From Streptomyces sp. SPB162 (GTDB lineage Bacteria; Actinomycetota; Actinomycetes; Streptomycetales; Streptomycetaceae): a stretch of DNA of 64,000 nt. This document shows, one piece after another, positions 49,820-58,189 of the stretch (its first letter is position 1; the number at the start of each line of letters is the position of its first letter). Position numbers and translations under genes: made by a program. The DNA is taken from assembly GCF_029504575.1 (NCBI RefSeq), contig NZ_JAQFII010000001.1:1512501-1576500 (forward strand), read 5' to 3'. A model generated the notes under the pieces. The model ran no database searches. It worked only from the letters and a program-made list of their open reading frames with translations, and had not been told where the DNA came from.

Positions 49820-51060
49820 ACCCCTCTCCTTACCCCGCCCCCGCCGAGACCTTCTCGCTGTCCGCGCCGGTGCGCCTGTGGGAGGACGGTTTCGCCGCCG
49901 ACCCGCACGCCTACTACGCGGCGCTGAAGGCCCAGGGCCCGATCGGTTGGGCCGAACTCGGTCCCGGCATACCGGCGTACGTCGTGACCGACCGCCGCGC
50001 CGCCCTGGAGGTGCTGCACGACCCGGCGACCTGGTCGCACGACCCCAGGCCCTGGGAGGCCACGGTCGCCGAGGACTCGCCGATCCTCGGCATGATGCGC
50101 TGGCGGCCCAACACCCTGTTCTCCGACGGCGACGAGCACGTCCGCTACCGCCGCACCCTGGTGGACGCCTTCGCCCTGGTGGAGCCGCACGACCTGCGCG
50201 AGCGGGTGCACCACGCGGTGGACGTCCTGGTGAACCGGTTCGGCCCGGCGGGCAGCGCCGACCTCGTCGGCGACTTCGCGCGCCCCCTGATGTCGCTGAT
50301 CTTCAACAACCTGTTCGGTCTGCCGGACAGCGAGAGCGGTCGGCTCGAAGCGGCGCTCGGCAAGATGATGGAGGGTGGGGCCGACTCCGCGCAGGGCGAG
50401 GCCGAGTACGGCAGCTACGTCATGGGGCTCGTCGGCGCCAAGAGCGCGCAGCGCGGCGAGGACCTGACGAGCTGGCTGCTGGACCACCCGCTGGACCTCA
50501 CTCCCGAGGAAGTCGTCTGGCAGGTCTTCCTCACCCTGGGCGCGGGCCACGAGCCCAGCGCGAACCTCGTCTCCAACGCGCTGTCCCGCATCCTCGGCAA
50601 TCCGGCCTACTACTCGACGCTGACCAGCGGTTCGCGCCCGGTCATGGAGGCCGTCGTCGAGGTGCTGCGGTACGAGACCCCGCTGGCGAACTACGGCATC
50701 CTCTACGCCCGCGAGTCGTTGAGCTTCCACGGCGTCTGGGTGCAGGCGGCCGTTCCCGTCGTCGTCTCGTACGGCGCCCTGGCGCTCTTCTCCGAGCAGG
50801 AGTTCGCCGGGACGCACCACCCTCGCGACGCGTCGCACCTGTCGTGGGGGGCCGGTGAGCACGCCTGCCCCGTCAAGCAGCCGGCCCTGCTGATCGCCAC
50901 CGAGGCCATCGAGCGGCTCACCCAGTGGCTGCCCGACCTGACGGCGACGACTCCGCGCGAGGACCTCAGCTGGCGCCCCGGACCGTTCCACCGCTCCCTG
51001 AAGGCGCTCCCCGTCCGCTTCACCCCGCGTATCCCCGACCAGCCAGGAGACCGAGCATGA
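49816..51060 (+). CDS. rarE: Conservon cytochrome P450 RarE
   Basis: 414-residue P450. ExxR is present (EVLRYET), and the haem cysteine is in [14 protein letters not shown]. The I-helix reads [12 protein letters not shown] and lacks the usual acidic-Thr pair (D/E-T), so oxygen activation may be altered; this is typical of some conservon-linked P450s with unclear catalysis. GTG at 49816 overlaps the rarD stop (GTGA); the open frame to 49522 shadows rarD. Final member of the classic rarABCDE set. Confidence 0.9.
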   Translation: MNPSPYPAPAETFSLSAPVRLWEDGFAADPHAYYAALKAQGPIGWAELGPGIPAYVVTDRRAALEVLHDPATWSHDPRPWEATVAEDSPILGMMRWRPNTLFSDGDEHVRYRRTLVDAFALVEPHDLRERVHHAVDVLVNRFGPAGSADLVGDFARPLMSLIFNNLFGLPDSESGRLEAALGKMMEGGADSAQGEAEYGSYVMGLVGAKSAQRGEDLTSWLLDHPLDLTPEEVVWQVFLTLGAGHEPSANLVSNALSRILGNPAYYSTLTSGSRPVMEAVVEVLRYETPLANYGILYARESLSFHGVWVQAAVPVVVSYGALALFSEQEFAGTHHPRDASHLSWGAGEHACPVKQPALLIATEAIERLTQWLPDLTATTPREDLSWRPGPFHRSLKALPVRFTPRIPDQPGDRA

Positions 51061-52289
51061 CCGTGTCCCCCCGTGTGGCCATCGACCCGTTCGGCGCCGA
51101 CATCCCCGCCGAGAGCGCGCGGCTGCGCGCCCTCGGTCCGGTGGTGGCCGTCGAACTGCCGGGCGGGATCCCCGCCTGGGCGCCCACCGGCTACGACACC
51201 CTCAAGGCCCTGATCCTGGACCCCCGGGTCAGCAAGGACCCGCGCAAGCACTGGTCGCTCTTCGCGGAGGTCGGCGAACACCCGGCCTGGGGCTGGATCA
51301 TGGGCTGGGTCGGCGTGGTCAACATGCTCTCGACGTACGGCCCCGACCACACCCGGCTGCGCAAGCTCGTCGCGCCCAGCTTCACCGCCCGGCGCACCGA
51401 GGCGATGCGGGCCAGGGTGGAGGCGATCACCGCCGAGCTCCTGGACGGGCTCGAAGCCGCGGGCGCCTCGGGCGAACCGGTCGACGTACGGACCGGCTAC
51501 GCGCACCCGCTGCCCATGCAGCTGATCTGCGAGCTCTTCGGCGTCCCCGACGACCTGCGCGAGGACACCGGCCGGCTGATCGCCGCCATCATGGACACCT
51601 CCGACCCCAGCCCGGAGCACGCCACCTTCGTCCAGCAGCAGATCGGCACCGTGCTGCCCGCTCTCATCGGCTACAAGAGCGGGCACCCCGGCGACGACAT
51701 GACGACCGAGCTCATCAAGGTCCGCGACGAGGAGGGCGACCGGCTCAGCGACGAGGAGCTGCTCTACACCCTGCTCCTCGTCATCGGCGCCGGTTTCGAG
51801 ACCACCGTCAACCTCATCGGCAACGCCGTGGTCGCGCTGCTGTCCCACCCCGACCAGCTGGCGGCCGTCCGCGCCGGCGAGATCGGCTGGGACGGCGTCA
51901 TCGACGAGGTGCTGCGGGTCGCGCCGTCGATCGCCTCGCTGCCGCTGCGGTTCGCCGTCTCCGACATCACGGTCGGGGACGTGACGATCCCGGCGGGCGA
52001 CGCCATCGTCACCACGTACGCCGCCTCGGGCCAGGACCCGGAGCACTACGGGCCGGACGCCGCCGAGTTCGACGCCGCCCGGAAGTCGGACGACCACCTC
52101 GCCTTCGGCGTCGGCGTCCACCGCTGCATCGGCGCCCCGCTGGCCCGCATGGAGGCCCTCACGGCGCTGCCCGCGCTCTTCGAGCGCTTCCCGGACCTGC
52201 AACTCGCCGCCAAGGTCGAGGAGTTGCGTCAGGTGCCGTCGTTCATCGCCTACGGCTGGCAGGAGATTCCGGTCCGGCTGCACGGCTAG
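51057..52289 (+). CDS. Cytochrome P450, canonical motifs
   Basis: 410-residue P450 of the CYP107 type by overall look. I-helix [13 protein letters not shown] with the full Glu-Thr-Thr, EVLRVAP (ExxR) and haem ligand in [18 protein letters not shown] at 51057 overlaps the rarE TGA (ATGA), so it is co-translated with the conservon. Unlike RarE it has every catalytic residue. The redox partner and substrate are not encoded nearby. Confidence 0.92.
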   Translation: MTVSPRVAIDPFGADIPAESARLRALGPVVAVELPGGIPAWAPTGYDTLKALILDPRVSKDPRKHWSLFAEVGEHPAWGWIMGWVGVVNMLSTYGPDHTRLRKLVAPSFTARRTEAMRARVEAITAELLDGLEAAGASGEPVDVRTGYAHPLPMQLICELFGVPDDLREDTGRLIAAIMDTSDPSPEHATFVQQQIGTVLPALIGYKSGHPGDDMTTELIKVRDEEGDRLSDEELLYTLLLVIGAGFETTVNLIGNAVVALLSHPDQLAAVRAGEIGWDGVIDEVLRVAPSIASLPLRFAVSDITVGDVTIPAGDAIVTTYAASGQDPEHYGPDAAEFDAARKSDDHLAFGVGVHRCIGAPLARMEALTALPALFERFPDLQLAAKVEELRQVPSFIAYGWQEIPVRLHG

Positions 52290-52470
52290 CCCCCGCCCGC
52301 GGCGCTGCTCCCCCGGGAGTACGCGCCGCGGACCGGCTGCCGCGGACGCGGTACGGCCGGCCCCTCCTCGCGCCGGACGCGGCGGAGCGCAGCGGGGGGC
52401 GAGAGTGGTCCTGCGGGGGCGGACCACCTCCGACGGGCCATCGACGACCGGGACAGCCGCCTTGGATCAC

Positions 52471-53523
52471 ATGCGAACGAACGACGAGTCCGAGCCGGAC
52501 CCCCTCCCGCGGGAGCCGGAGGCGCCGCCAGGTCCCGCCCCCGCGCCCACGCCACCGCGCTCCCGGATGCGGCGGTGGGTCCGGCGTACCGCGCTGGTGT
52601 GCGCCGCGCTGCTGGTCGCGGTGACGGCGGCGTCGTTCACGTACAACGCGTTCACCTCCGACCGGGCCGCGCCGCCGCGGGGACTGACGTACGTGGAGGC
52701 GGCCGGTATCCACACCCGCTACGAGCGGTGGGGGACGACGGGCTCGCCGGTCGTCCTCGTGCACGGGGCGTTCGAGTCGGCGGACACCTGGTCGCGGCTG
52801 GCCCCGCTGCTCGCGCGGAACCACCGGGTGTACGCCCTGGACCTGACCGGCTCGGGGTACAGCGAGCGGAGCGGCCCCTACACGGTCGATCACCTCACCC
52901 GGCAGCTGCTGGGCTTCCTCGACGCCGTGCGGCTGGGCGGTCCCGGCGAGCGCCCGATCCTGGTCGGCCACTCCAGCGGCGCGGCGATGGTCGCCGAGGC
53001 CGCGCTGCGCGCGCCCGGACGGATCGGCGGGGTGATGCTCCTCGACGGTGACGCCCTCGACACGGGCGCCGGGCCGCCGCCCGGGCTGCGCTACGCGCTG
53101 ATCGACCCGTACCGCACCACCCTGCTGCGGCTCGGCCTCGGCTCCGACTGGCTGATCCGCAAGGTGTACGACTCCCAGTGTGGGCCCGGCTGCCCACGGC
53201 TGGACGGCGCCGGGCTCGACCAGTGGCGCCGGCCGCTGCGGGTGGCGGGCGCCGAGGGCGCGCTGTGGAGCATGCTCGGCGAGGGCGTACCCGGGGTGTC
53301 CGCCGACCGGCTGGCGGGGCTGCGCGGGGTGGACCTGCCCAAAGCGGCCGTCTTCGGCGAGCGGGACGACGTGTTCAGCGCGCAGACCCCCGCGGAGACC
53401 GCCGAACGCGTCGGAGCCCCCGCCCCGACTCTCATCCCGGGCGCCCGCCATCTGACGATGATCTCCAGCCCGGACGCGGTCGCCGCCGCGGTGGAGGCCC
53501 TCGCAGGCCGTACCGCGCGCTGA
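52471..53523 (+). CDS. Membrane-anchored alpha/beta hydrolase
   Basis: 350 residues. A Pro-rich cytosolic start (about 1-32), a membrane helix at about 38-58 (TALVCAALLVAVTAASFTYNAF), then an alpha/beta hydrolase fold with HGAFESADTW oxyanion loop, nucleophile Ser in GHSSGAA, and likely Asp/His in ERDDVF and ARHLTMIS. Probably an outward-facing esterase or lipase-like enzyme; substrate unknown. ATG at 52471 has a weak GGAT upstream; the frame is open to 52405. Confidence 0.82.
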   Translation: MRTNDESEPDPLPREPEAPPGPAPAPTPPRSRMRRWVRRTALVCAALLVAVTAASFTYNAFTSDRAAPPRGLTYVEAAGIHTRYERWGTTGSPVVLVHGAFESADTWSRLAPLLARNHRVYALDLTGSGYSERSGPYTVDHLTRQLLGFLDAVRLGGPGERPILVGHSSGAAMVAEAALRAPGRIGGVMLLDGDALDTGAGPPPGLRYALIDPYRTTLLRLGLGSDWLIRKVYDSQCGPGCPRLDGAGLDQWRRPLRVAGAEGALWSMLGEGVPGVSADRLAGLRGVDLPKAAVFGERDDVFSAQTPAETAERVGAPAPTLIPGARHLTMISSPDAVAAAVEALAGRTAR

Positions 53524-53563
53524 GCCCGGGGCGGCCATACCCGCGCGCTGAGCCCGGGCGGCC
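53513..53563. repeat. Short tandem duplication across the hydrolase stop codon
   Basis: CCGCGCGCTGAGCCCGGGGCGGCC (53513-53536) is repeated, minus one G, at 53541-53563. The first copy contains the TGA of the hydrolase gene. It looks like a replication-slippage duplication. Confidence 0.7.
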
Positions 53564-53630
53564 GTCTCCGGCTCACGCCGGCCGAGCCCGTACGCTGCTC
53601 GGACGACAGCCCGACCGAGGGAGACAGCGC

Positions 53631-54347
53631 ATGGAACTGGCGCCACGAGTGCGGTACGCCGTCACCGACCGGCACGGCGGGGTGAGCAGGGCCCCGTACG
53701 ACAGCAGGAACCTCGGCGGGGCCACCGGCGACGACCCGGCCGCCGTCCGCCGCAACCGGCAACTGACCGCGTTCGAGCTGGGTCTCGACACGTCCCGTGT
53801 CGTGCTCATGCGCCAGGTGCACAGTGCGACGGTGGCGGAGGTGACGGCGCCCTTCGGTCCCGACGCGCCGCCGGTCGACGCCGTCGTGACCTCCGAAGTC
53901 GGCCTCGCGCTGGTCGCGCTGGCCGCCGACTGCGCCTCGGTGCTGCTGGCCGACCCGGTGGCCCGGGTCGTCGGCGCCGCACACTCCGGGCGGGTGGGGA
54001 CGGTGGCCGGAGTCGTGCCCGCCACCGTCGACGCCATGGTCGCCAAGGGCGCCGACCCGGCCCGCGTCGTCGCCTTCATCGGGCCGACCGCCTGCGGCTC
54101 CTGCTACGAGGTGCCCGACGCGATGCGCGAGGAGGTCTGCGCCACGGTTCCCGAGGCGTGGGCCACCACCACCCAGGGCACCGCCGGGCTGGACGTACGG
54201 GCGGGCATCGTCGGGCAGCTGACCCGGGCCGGGGTGACCGGGGTCCGGCACGACCCGCGCTGCACCATCGAGTCGAAGGAGTTGTTCTCGTACCGGCGGG
54301 AGCAGACCACCGGACGCTTCGCCTGCTATATCTGGCTGACGCCGTAG
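53631..54347 (+). CDS. YfiH/PgeF-type purine nucleoside phosphorylase (LACC1 family)
   Basis: 238-residue DUF152/LACC1 protein. The zinc-binding His64, Cys101 and His118 are present (MRQVHSATV, AADCASVLL, AAHSGRVGT). Homologues once called multicopper laccases are now known to cleave adenosine and other purine nucleosides, and PgeF removes mis-incorporated L-Ala muropeptides. GAGGGAG is before the ATG. In Streptomyces a homologue normally lies near ftsZ, so this is probably a second copy; it sits just before the iron-regulated SIP gene. Confidence 0.85.
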   Translation: MELAPRVRYAVTDRHGGVSRAPYDSRNLGGATGDDPAAVRRNRQLTAFELGLDTSRVVLMRQVHSATVAEVTAPFGPDAPPVDAVVTSEVGLALVALAADCASVLLADPVARVVGAAHSGRVGTVAGVVPATVDAMVAKGADPARVVAFIGPTACGSCYEVPDAMREEVCATVPEAWATTTQGTAGLDVRAGIVGQLTRAGVTGVRHDPRCTIESKELFSYRREQTTGRFACYIWLTP

Positions 54348-54355
54348 CGCACCGA

Positions 54356-54374
54356 TCGGTTAGGCTCACCTAAG
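54356..54374. promoter_or_regulatory. Iron box (DmdR/IdeR operator)
   Basis: TTAGGCTCACCTAA (54360-54373) is the core of the 19-base actinobacterial iron box. It lies 38 bases before the siderophore-interacting protein gene, so that gene is expected to be repressed by Fe2+-DmdR when iron is ample. It starts 12 bases after the preceding stop codon. Confidence 0.88.
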
Positions 54375-54411
54375 TTGATATGAGGTACCCGACGAAGGGT
54401 GGGAACAGTCC

Positions 54412-55263
54412 ATGGCGGACCGTCCGGCGCGCAGGACCCCGAAGCTCAACCGGGCGCGCGTGCTGCGCACCGAACGCATCACCCCGCACATGATCCGCGT
54501 GGTGCTCGGCGGCGAGCAGCTCGCGGACTTCGACGCGGGCGAGCACACCGATCACTACATCAAGCTGCAGTTCCCGGTGGACGGGGTCGCGTACCCCGAG
54601 CCCATGGACCTGGAGACGGTCCGCCGGGACTTCCCCCGCGACCAATGGCCGCGCACCCGCACCTACACCGTGCGCGCCTGGGACCCGCAGGCGGTGGAGC
54701 TGACCGTCGACTTCGTGCACCACGGCGACGAGGGCATCGCCGGCCCGTGGGCGGCCCGGGTCCGGCCCGGTGAGCACGTGCTGTTCGCCGGCCCCGGCGG
54801 CGCCTACTCGCCCGGCGAGGATGCCGACTGGCACCTGTTCGCCGGTGACGAGAGCGCCCTGCCGGCCATCGCCGCCTCCCTGGAGCGGCTGCCGGAAGGA
54901 GCGCTCGCGAAGGCGTTCATCGAGGTGGCGGGCCCCGCGGAGGAGCAGGAGATCACTCCGTCGGGGAAGGCGGACATCGTCTGGCTGCACCGCGGCGACC
55001 GGCCGATCGGCGCCGCGCTCGTCGAGGCCGTCCGGGCCCTGGAGTTCCCGCCGGGCACCGCGCAGGCCTTCGTGCACGGTGAGGCGACGTTCGTGAAGGA
55101 ACTACGGCGCCATCTGCGGATCGACCGCGGTCTGGAGCGGGAGCAGCTCTCCATCTCCGGCTACTGGCGGCGCGGCGCCGACGAGGACGGCTGGCAGGCG
55201 TCCAAGCGTGAGTGGAACCAGCAGGTCGAGCAGGAGCAGGAGTCGGCTCCGGCCACTTCCTGA
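54412..55263 (+). CDS. Siderophore-interacting protein (ferric-siderophore reductase)
   Basis: 283-residue SIP/ViuB protein: an FAD-binding domain (RTRTYTVR at 81-88 binds flavin) and a C-terminal NAD(P)H domain (HLFAGDESALPAIAASLERL near 150). It reduces ferric siderophores in the cytosol to release iron. An iron box lies 38 bases upstream, a direct sign of iron repression. GGGTGGG is before the ATG. Terminated by the 21-bp hairpin at 55266. Confidence 0.93.
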   Translation: MADRPARRTPKLNRARVLRTERITPHMIRVVLGGEQLADFDAGEHTDHYIKLQFPVDGVAYPEPMDLETVRRDFPRDQWPRTRTYTVRAWDPQAVELTVDFVHHGDEGIAGPWAARVRPGEHVLFAGPGGAYSPGEDADWHLFAGDESALPAIAASLERLPEGALAKAFIEVAGPAEEQEITPSGKADIVWLHRGDRPIGAALVEAVRALEFPPGTAQAFVHGEATFVKELRRHLRIDRGLEREQLSISGYWRRGADEDGWQASKREWNQQVEQEQESAPATS

Positions 55264-55265
55264 CG

Positions 55266-55311
55266 CGGAAGGCGGCCGGGCCCGGAATGGTCCGGGCCCG
55301 GCCGCCTTCCG
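55266..55311. terminator. Very strong bidirectional terminator
   Basis: A perfect 21-bp inverted repeat (55266-55286 with 55291-55311) around an ATGG loop, between the convergent SIP and ABC genes. Confidence 0.92.
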
Positions 55312-55321
55312 TGAACGATCC

Positions 55322-56101
55322 TCAGACCGACTTCTGGTAGGCGCGGAAGGTGCGGGTGGACAGCCACACCGCGGCTACCGCCAGCGCCAGCAGCGCGCCG
55401 CCACGGCTGAGCACCAAGCCCCAGTCGGGGTCGGCCGCCATCGCCGAACGTCCCGCCACCAGCGCCCAGTTGACCGGGTTGAAGGCGGCGATGTGCCGCA
55501 TCCAGGACGGCATCAGCGTCACGGCCATGAAGGCCGAGGACAGGAACGTCAACGGCAGCAGCAGGAAGGTGTTGATGCCGATGATGCTCTCGCGCTGCCG
55601 CACCAGCATGCCGAGCGCGTTGGAGAACGCGCCGAACACCGTACCGAGCAGGATCGCCGCGACGACCAGGACCAGCAGCCCAGTGGCACCGCCCGGGTAG
55701 TCGGCGCCGCCGAGCTTGCCCAGCAGCACGATCACCACGGACTGCAGGGCGGTGCTGATGCCCTGCTGCACCACGTTGGCGTTCATCAGCGCCGCCCGGC
55801 TGACCGGGGTGACCAGGAAGCGGTTCAGCGTGCCGCGTTCGATCTCCTCGAGGGTGCCCATGCCCGCCCACATGCTGGAGGACAGGGCGCTCATCACCAC
55901 CACGCCGGGCACCAGGTAGTCCAGGTAGGACGTGGTGCCGAAGCCGCCCAGCTCGACGACCTTGCGGAACAGGGAGCCGAAGAGGAACAGCCAGATCACC
56001 GGTTGCACCAGGGTGATCACCAGGAAGGCCGGCTGCCGCAGGATCGCCATCAGCTGGCGCTGCGTCATGTACCAGGTGTGGTTCAGGGTCGCGGTACTCA
56101 T
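55322..56101 (-). CDS. ABC-2 exporter permease (DrrB-like)
   Basis: 259 residues, six membrane helices, with the ABC-2 signature region PGVVVMSALSSSMWAGMGTLEEIERGTLNRFLVTPVSR near residue 65 (given by position). It pairs with the DrrA-like ATPase upstream (4-base ATGA overlap) and probably exports a drug or lipid. The PadR gene 1.2 kb upstream is the likely local regulator. Confidence 0.9.
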   Translation of the reverse strand: MSTATLNHTWYMTQRQLMAILRQPAFLVITLVQPVIWLFLFGSLFRKVVELGGFGTTSYLDYLVPGVVVMSALSSSMWAGMGTLEEIERGTLNRFLVTPVSRAALMNANVVQQGISTALQSVVIVLLGKLGGADYPGGATGLLVLVVAAILLGTVFGAFSNALGMLVRQRESIIGINTFLLLPLTFLSSAFMAVTLMPSWMRHIAAFNPVNWALVAGRSAMAADPDWGLVLSRGGALLALAVAAVWLSTRTFRAYQKSV

Positions 56102-57117
56102 CGGGCACCTCCGGCGGTGGCGGGGACGGGGGCGCCGTCACCGGCGTCGGCGTCGGCGAAGCGGCGGCCGGCGTAGCGCAGATAGACATCGTCGAGGGAG
56201 GGCCGGGCCACGGTCACGGAGGCGACGGTCGCGCCCTCGCGTTCGAGGACGGCGAGCACGTGCGGCACCGCGGAGGGGCCGTCGTCGGCGCGGGCCCGCA
56301 GATGGCGGCCGTCGACGACCGCCTCCCGGACGCCCGCGAACTCCGACAGCGCGGTCTCCAGCAGCCGGGCGTCGACCGCGCCGGTGTCCTCCCGCAGCAC
56401 GACCTGGACGGCGTCGCCGTGCAGCTCGCCCTTCAGCTCGTCGGGGGTGCCCTCGGCGACCACCCGGCCGCGGTCGACGATCGCGACGCGCTCGGCGAGC
56501 CGGTCGGCTTCTTCCAGGTAATGGGTGGTCAGTAGAATTGTCAGTCCCTCGTCGCCGGCCAGCCGGGAGATCTCCTCCCACATGGCGGTGCGCGCCTCGG
56601 GGTCGAGACCGGTGGTGGGCTCGTCCAGAAAGAGCACCTCGGGCCGGTGGACCAGCCCGATGGCCACGTCCAGCCGGCGCTGCATGCCGCCGGAGTACGT
56701 CTTCACCATCCGCTTGGCGGCGTCGGTGAGGTCGAAGCGGTCCAGCAACTCGTCGGCCCGCCGGGTCAGCTCGGCGCCCCTGAGCCCGTACAGCCGCCCC
56801 TGGAGGATCAGGTTCTCCCGGCCGGTGGCGACGGGGTCCGCGCCGGACTTCTGCGCGACTACGCCGATGGCCCGGCGGACCCGGTCCGGATGGCGCAGCG
56901 CGTCATGTCCCGCGACGATCGCGGTTCCGGAATCAGGACGGGCGAGCGTGGTGAGGATCTTCACGGTGGTGGACTTGCCGGCGCCGTTGGGGCCCAGCAG
57001 TCCGAAGACCGTGCCCGCGCCGACGGTGATGTCCATGCCGTCCAGGGCGGTGATACCGCCGGGATAGGTCTTGATCAGGTGGTGCGCCGCCACAGCGGGC
57101 GCGCGGGTGGTGGTCAT
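56098..57117 (-). CDS. ABC exporter ATPase (DrrA-like)
   Basis: 339 residues. Walker A LLGPNGAGKSTT near residue 46, signature TYSGGMQRRLDVAIGL, Walker B VLFLDEPTTGLDPE, H-loop TTHYLEEAD, and the extra C-terminal DrrA domain (about 230-325) ending in a SLDDVYLRYAGR motif. GGAGG lies 6 bases before the ATG at 57117. Transcribed from its own promoter beyond the hairpin at 57249. Confidence 0.93.
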   Translation of the reverse strand: MTTTRAPAVAAHHLIKTYPGGITALDGMDITVGAGTVFGLLGPNGAGKSTTVKILTTLARPDSGTAIVAGHDALRHPDRVRRAIGVVAQKSGADPVATGRENLILQGRLYGLRGAELTRRADELLDRFDLTDAAKRMVKTYSGGMQRRLDVAIGLVHRPEVLFLDEPTTGLDPEARTAMWEEISRLAGDEGLTILLTTHYLEEADRLAERVAIVDRGRVVAEGTPDELKGELHGDAVQVVLREDTGAVDARLLETALSEFAGVREAVVDGRHLRARADDGPSAVPHVLAVLEREGATVASVTVARPSLDDVYLRYAGRRFADADAGDGAPVPATAGGAR

Positions 57118-57248
57118 GACGTGCCTCCGCATATCGGTGTCCGGTGTCTGCCGAACCGATCGCGGGAAGGGCGCCGGTTATCCTGGGTGTGCCGCACCTG
57201 GATCGCCTGGCACCTGCTTCTCGCGGTTGTCCGGTCGATGGGTTACGC

Positions 57249-57284
57249 CTCCGGCGTCCGCTGTTCCCGCAGCGGGCGCCGGAG
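57249..57284 (-). terminator. Hairpin between padR and the ABC operon
   Basis: CTCCGGCG-T-CCGCTG (57249-57263) pairs with CAGCGG-G-CGCCGGAG (57270-57284), 14 of 15 positions, with a 6-base loop. It follows padR and precedes the ABC promoter. Confidence 0.7.
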
Positions 57285-57328
57285 TTGTCGTTTAGGGGGT
57301 GCTTTTCGGGGGTGCTGCCGCCCCGGTG

Positions 57329-58012
57329 TCAGAGCTCCTTCATGTGCTCCCGGAACTGTTCGCCGATCCCGGAGTCCGCGACCCGCTCCTCGATCTCCGC
57401 CCACTCGCCGGGGATCTCGCCGCTCTCCTGCCAGGACCGCCACTCGGCGACCCCGGAGACCGTTCCCTCGGCCAGTTCGGCGAGGAAGCCGCGCGTCCAG
57501 GCGATCTCCGCCTCGACCATGTGCACCTGATACTCGGTCTCGATGAGGAACATCCGCGGCAGGTCGCCGTCCAGCTTGTCCAGCACCCCGCGGATGGCGG
57601 CGACCTGGATCTCCAGCTTCGCGACCCGCTCCCCGAGCAGACCGATCGCCTCGTCCGGCGGCAACATGAGGATCAACGAGAGCGCCGCCTCGAACGCGGG
57701 ATACTCCCGCACCGGCACGGCCACCAGATCCGCCAGCCAGTCGTGCATCTCCACCCGACCGGACTCGGTCAGTCCGTACAGGGTCCGCTCGGGGCGGTTG
57801 CCCTGCCGCTGCGTACCGGCGATCTCGACGAATCCGTGCTTCTCGAGGTTCTGGACGACGGTGTAGAGCGAACCGTAATTGATCTTGATGCTCTGCTCCT
57901 TCCCCCGCTGCCGGAGCACCTGTGCGATCTCATACGGATGCATCGCCCGCTCCCCCAGCGTGGCCATCACCGCCAGCGCCAACGGATTCGACAACTTCCG
58001 CCGCTTCGCCAT
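57329..58012 (-). CDS. PadR-family repressor
   Basis: 227 residues. The winged HTH at about 8-85 (LALAVMATLGERAMHPYEIAQVLRQ) is PadR-type, with a C-terminal helical dimerisation arm of the Vir_act_alpha_C kind (FEAALSLILMLPPDEAIGLL). ATG at 58012 has GAGGTGAGGG upstream. It likely represses the DrrAB-like ABC exporter downstream and itself through the repeats at 58050-58082. Confidence 0.9.
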   Translation of the reverse strand: MAKRRKLSNPLALAVMATLGERAMHPYEIAQVLRQRGKEQSIKINYGSLYTVVQNLEKHGFVEIAGTQRQGNRPERTLYGLTESGRVEMHDWLADLVAVPVREYPAFEAALSLILMLPPDEAIGLLGERVAKLEIQVAAIRGVLDKLDGDLPRMFLIETEYQVHMVEAEIAWTRGFLAELAEGTVSGVAEWRSWQESGEIPGEWAEIEERVADSGIGEQFREHMKEL

Positions 58013-58049
58013 CACCCTCACCTCGCTCCCGTATATCCGTGGCCGAGCA

Positions 58050-58082
58050 TATCGCGTTTGCGGGATCGCGACAAGCGCGATA
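58050..58082. promoter_or_regulatory. PadR operator candidates
   Basis: TATCGCG (58050-58056) and CGCGATA (58076-58082) are inverted repeats 19 bases apart; inside them TCGCG-ACAAG-CGCGA (58066-58080) is a second palindrome. Further TCGCGA words follow near 58085. All lie in the padR promoter region. Confidence 0.55.
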
Positions 58083-58138
58083 CATCGCGAGTTTCGCGCG
58101 GCTCGGCGCAGCCGGAAGGGGATCGGGCACAACGAAAA

Positions 58139-58169
58139 CCCCGCCCCCCGGGTGATCCGGTGGGCGGGG
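58139..58169 (-). terminator. Rho-independent terminator after helY
   Basis: CCCCGCCC (58139-58146) pairs with GGGCGGGG (58162-58169) with an inner CCGG stem; TTTTCG follows on the minus strand. It lies about 20 bases after the helicase stop. Confidence 0.85.
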
Positions 58170-58189
58170 TGACGGGCTACCGCAAAGGC

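Noticed and set aside
46920..53523. A secondary-metabolite cluster because two P450s and a hydrolase are adjacent
   Set aside because: The P450s belong to conservon 9, and there is no synthase, NRPS, PKS or terpene cyclase gene nearby.
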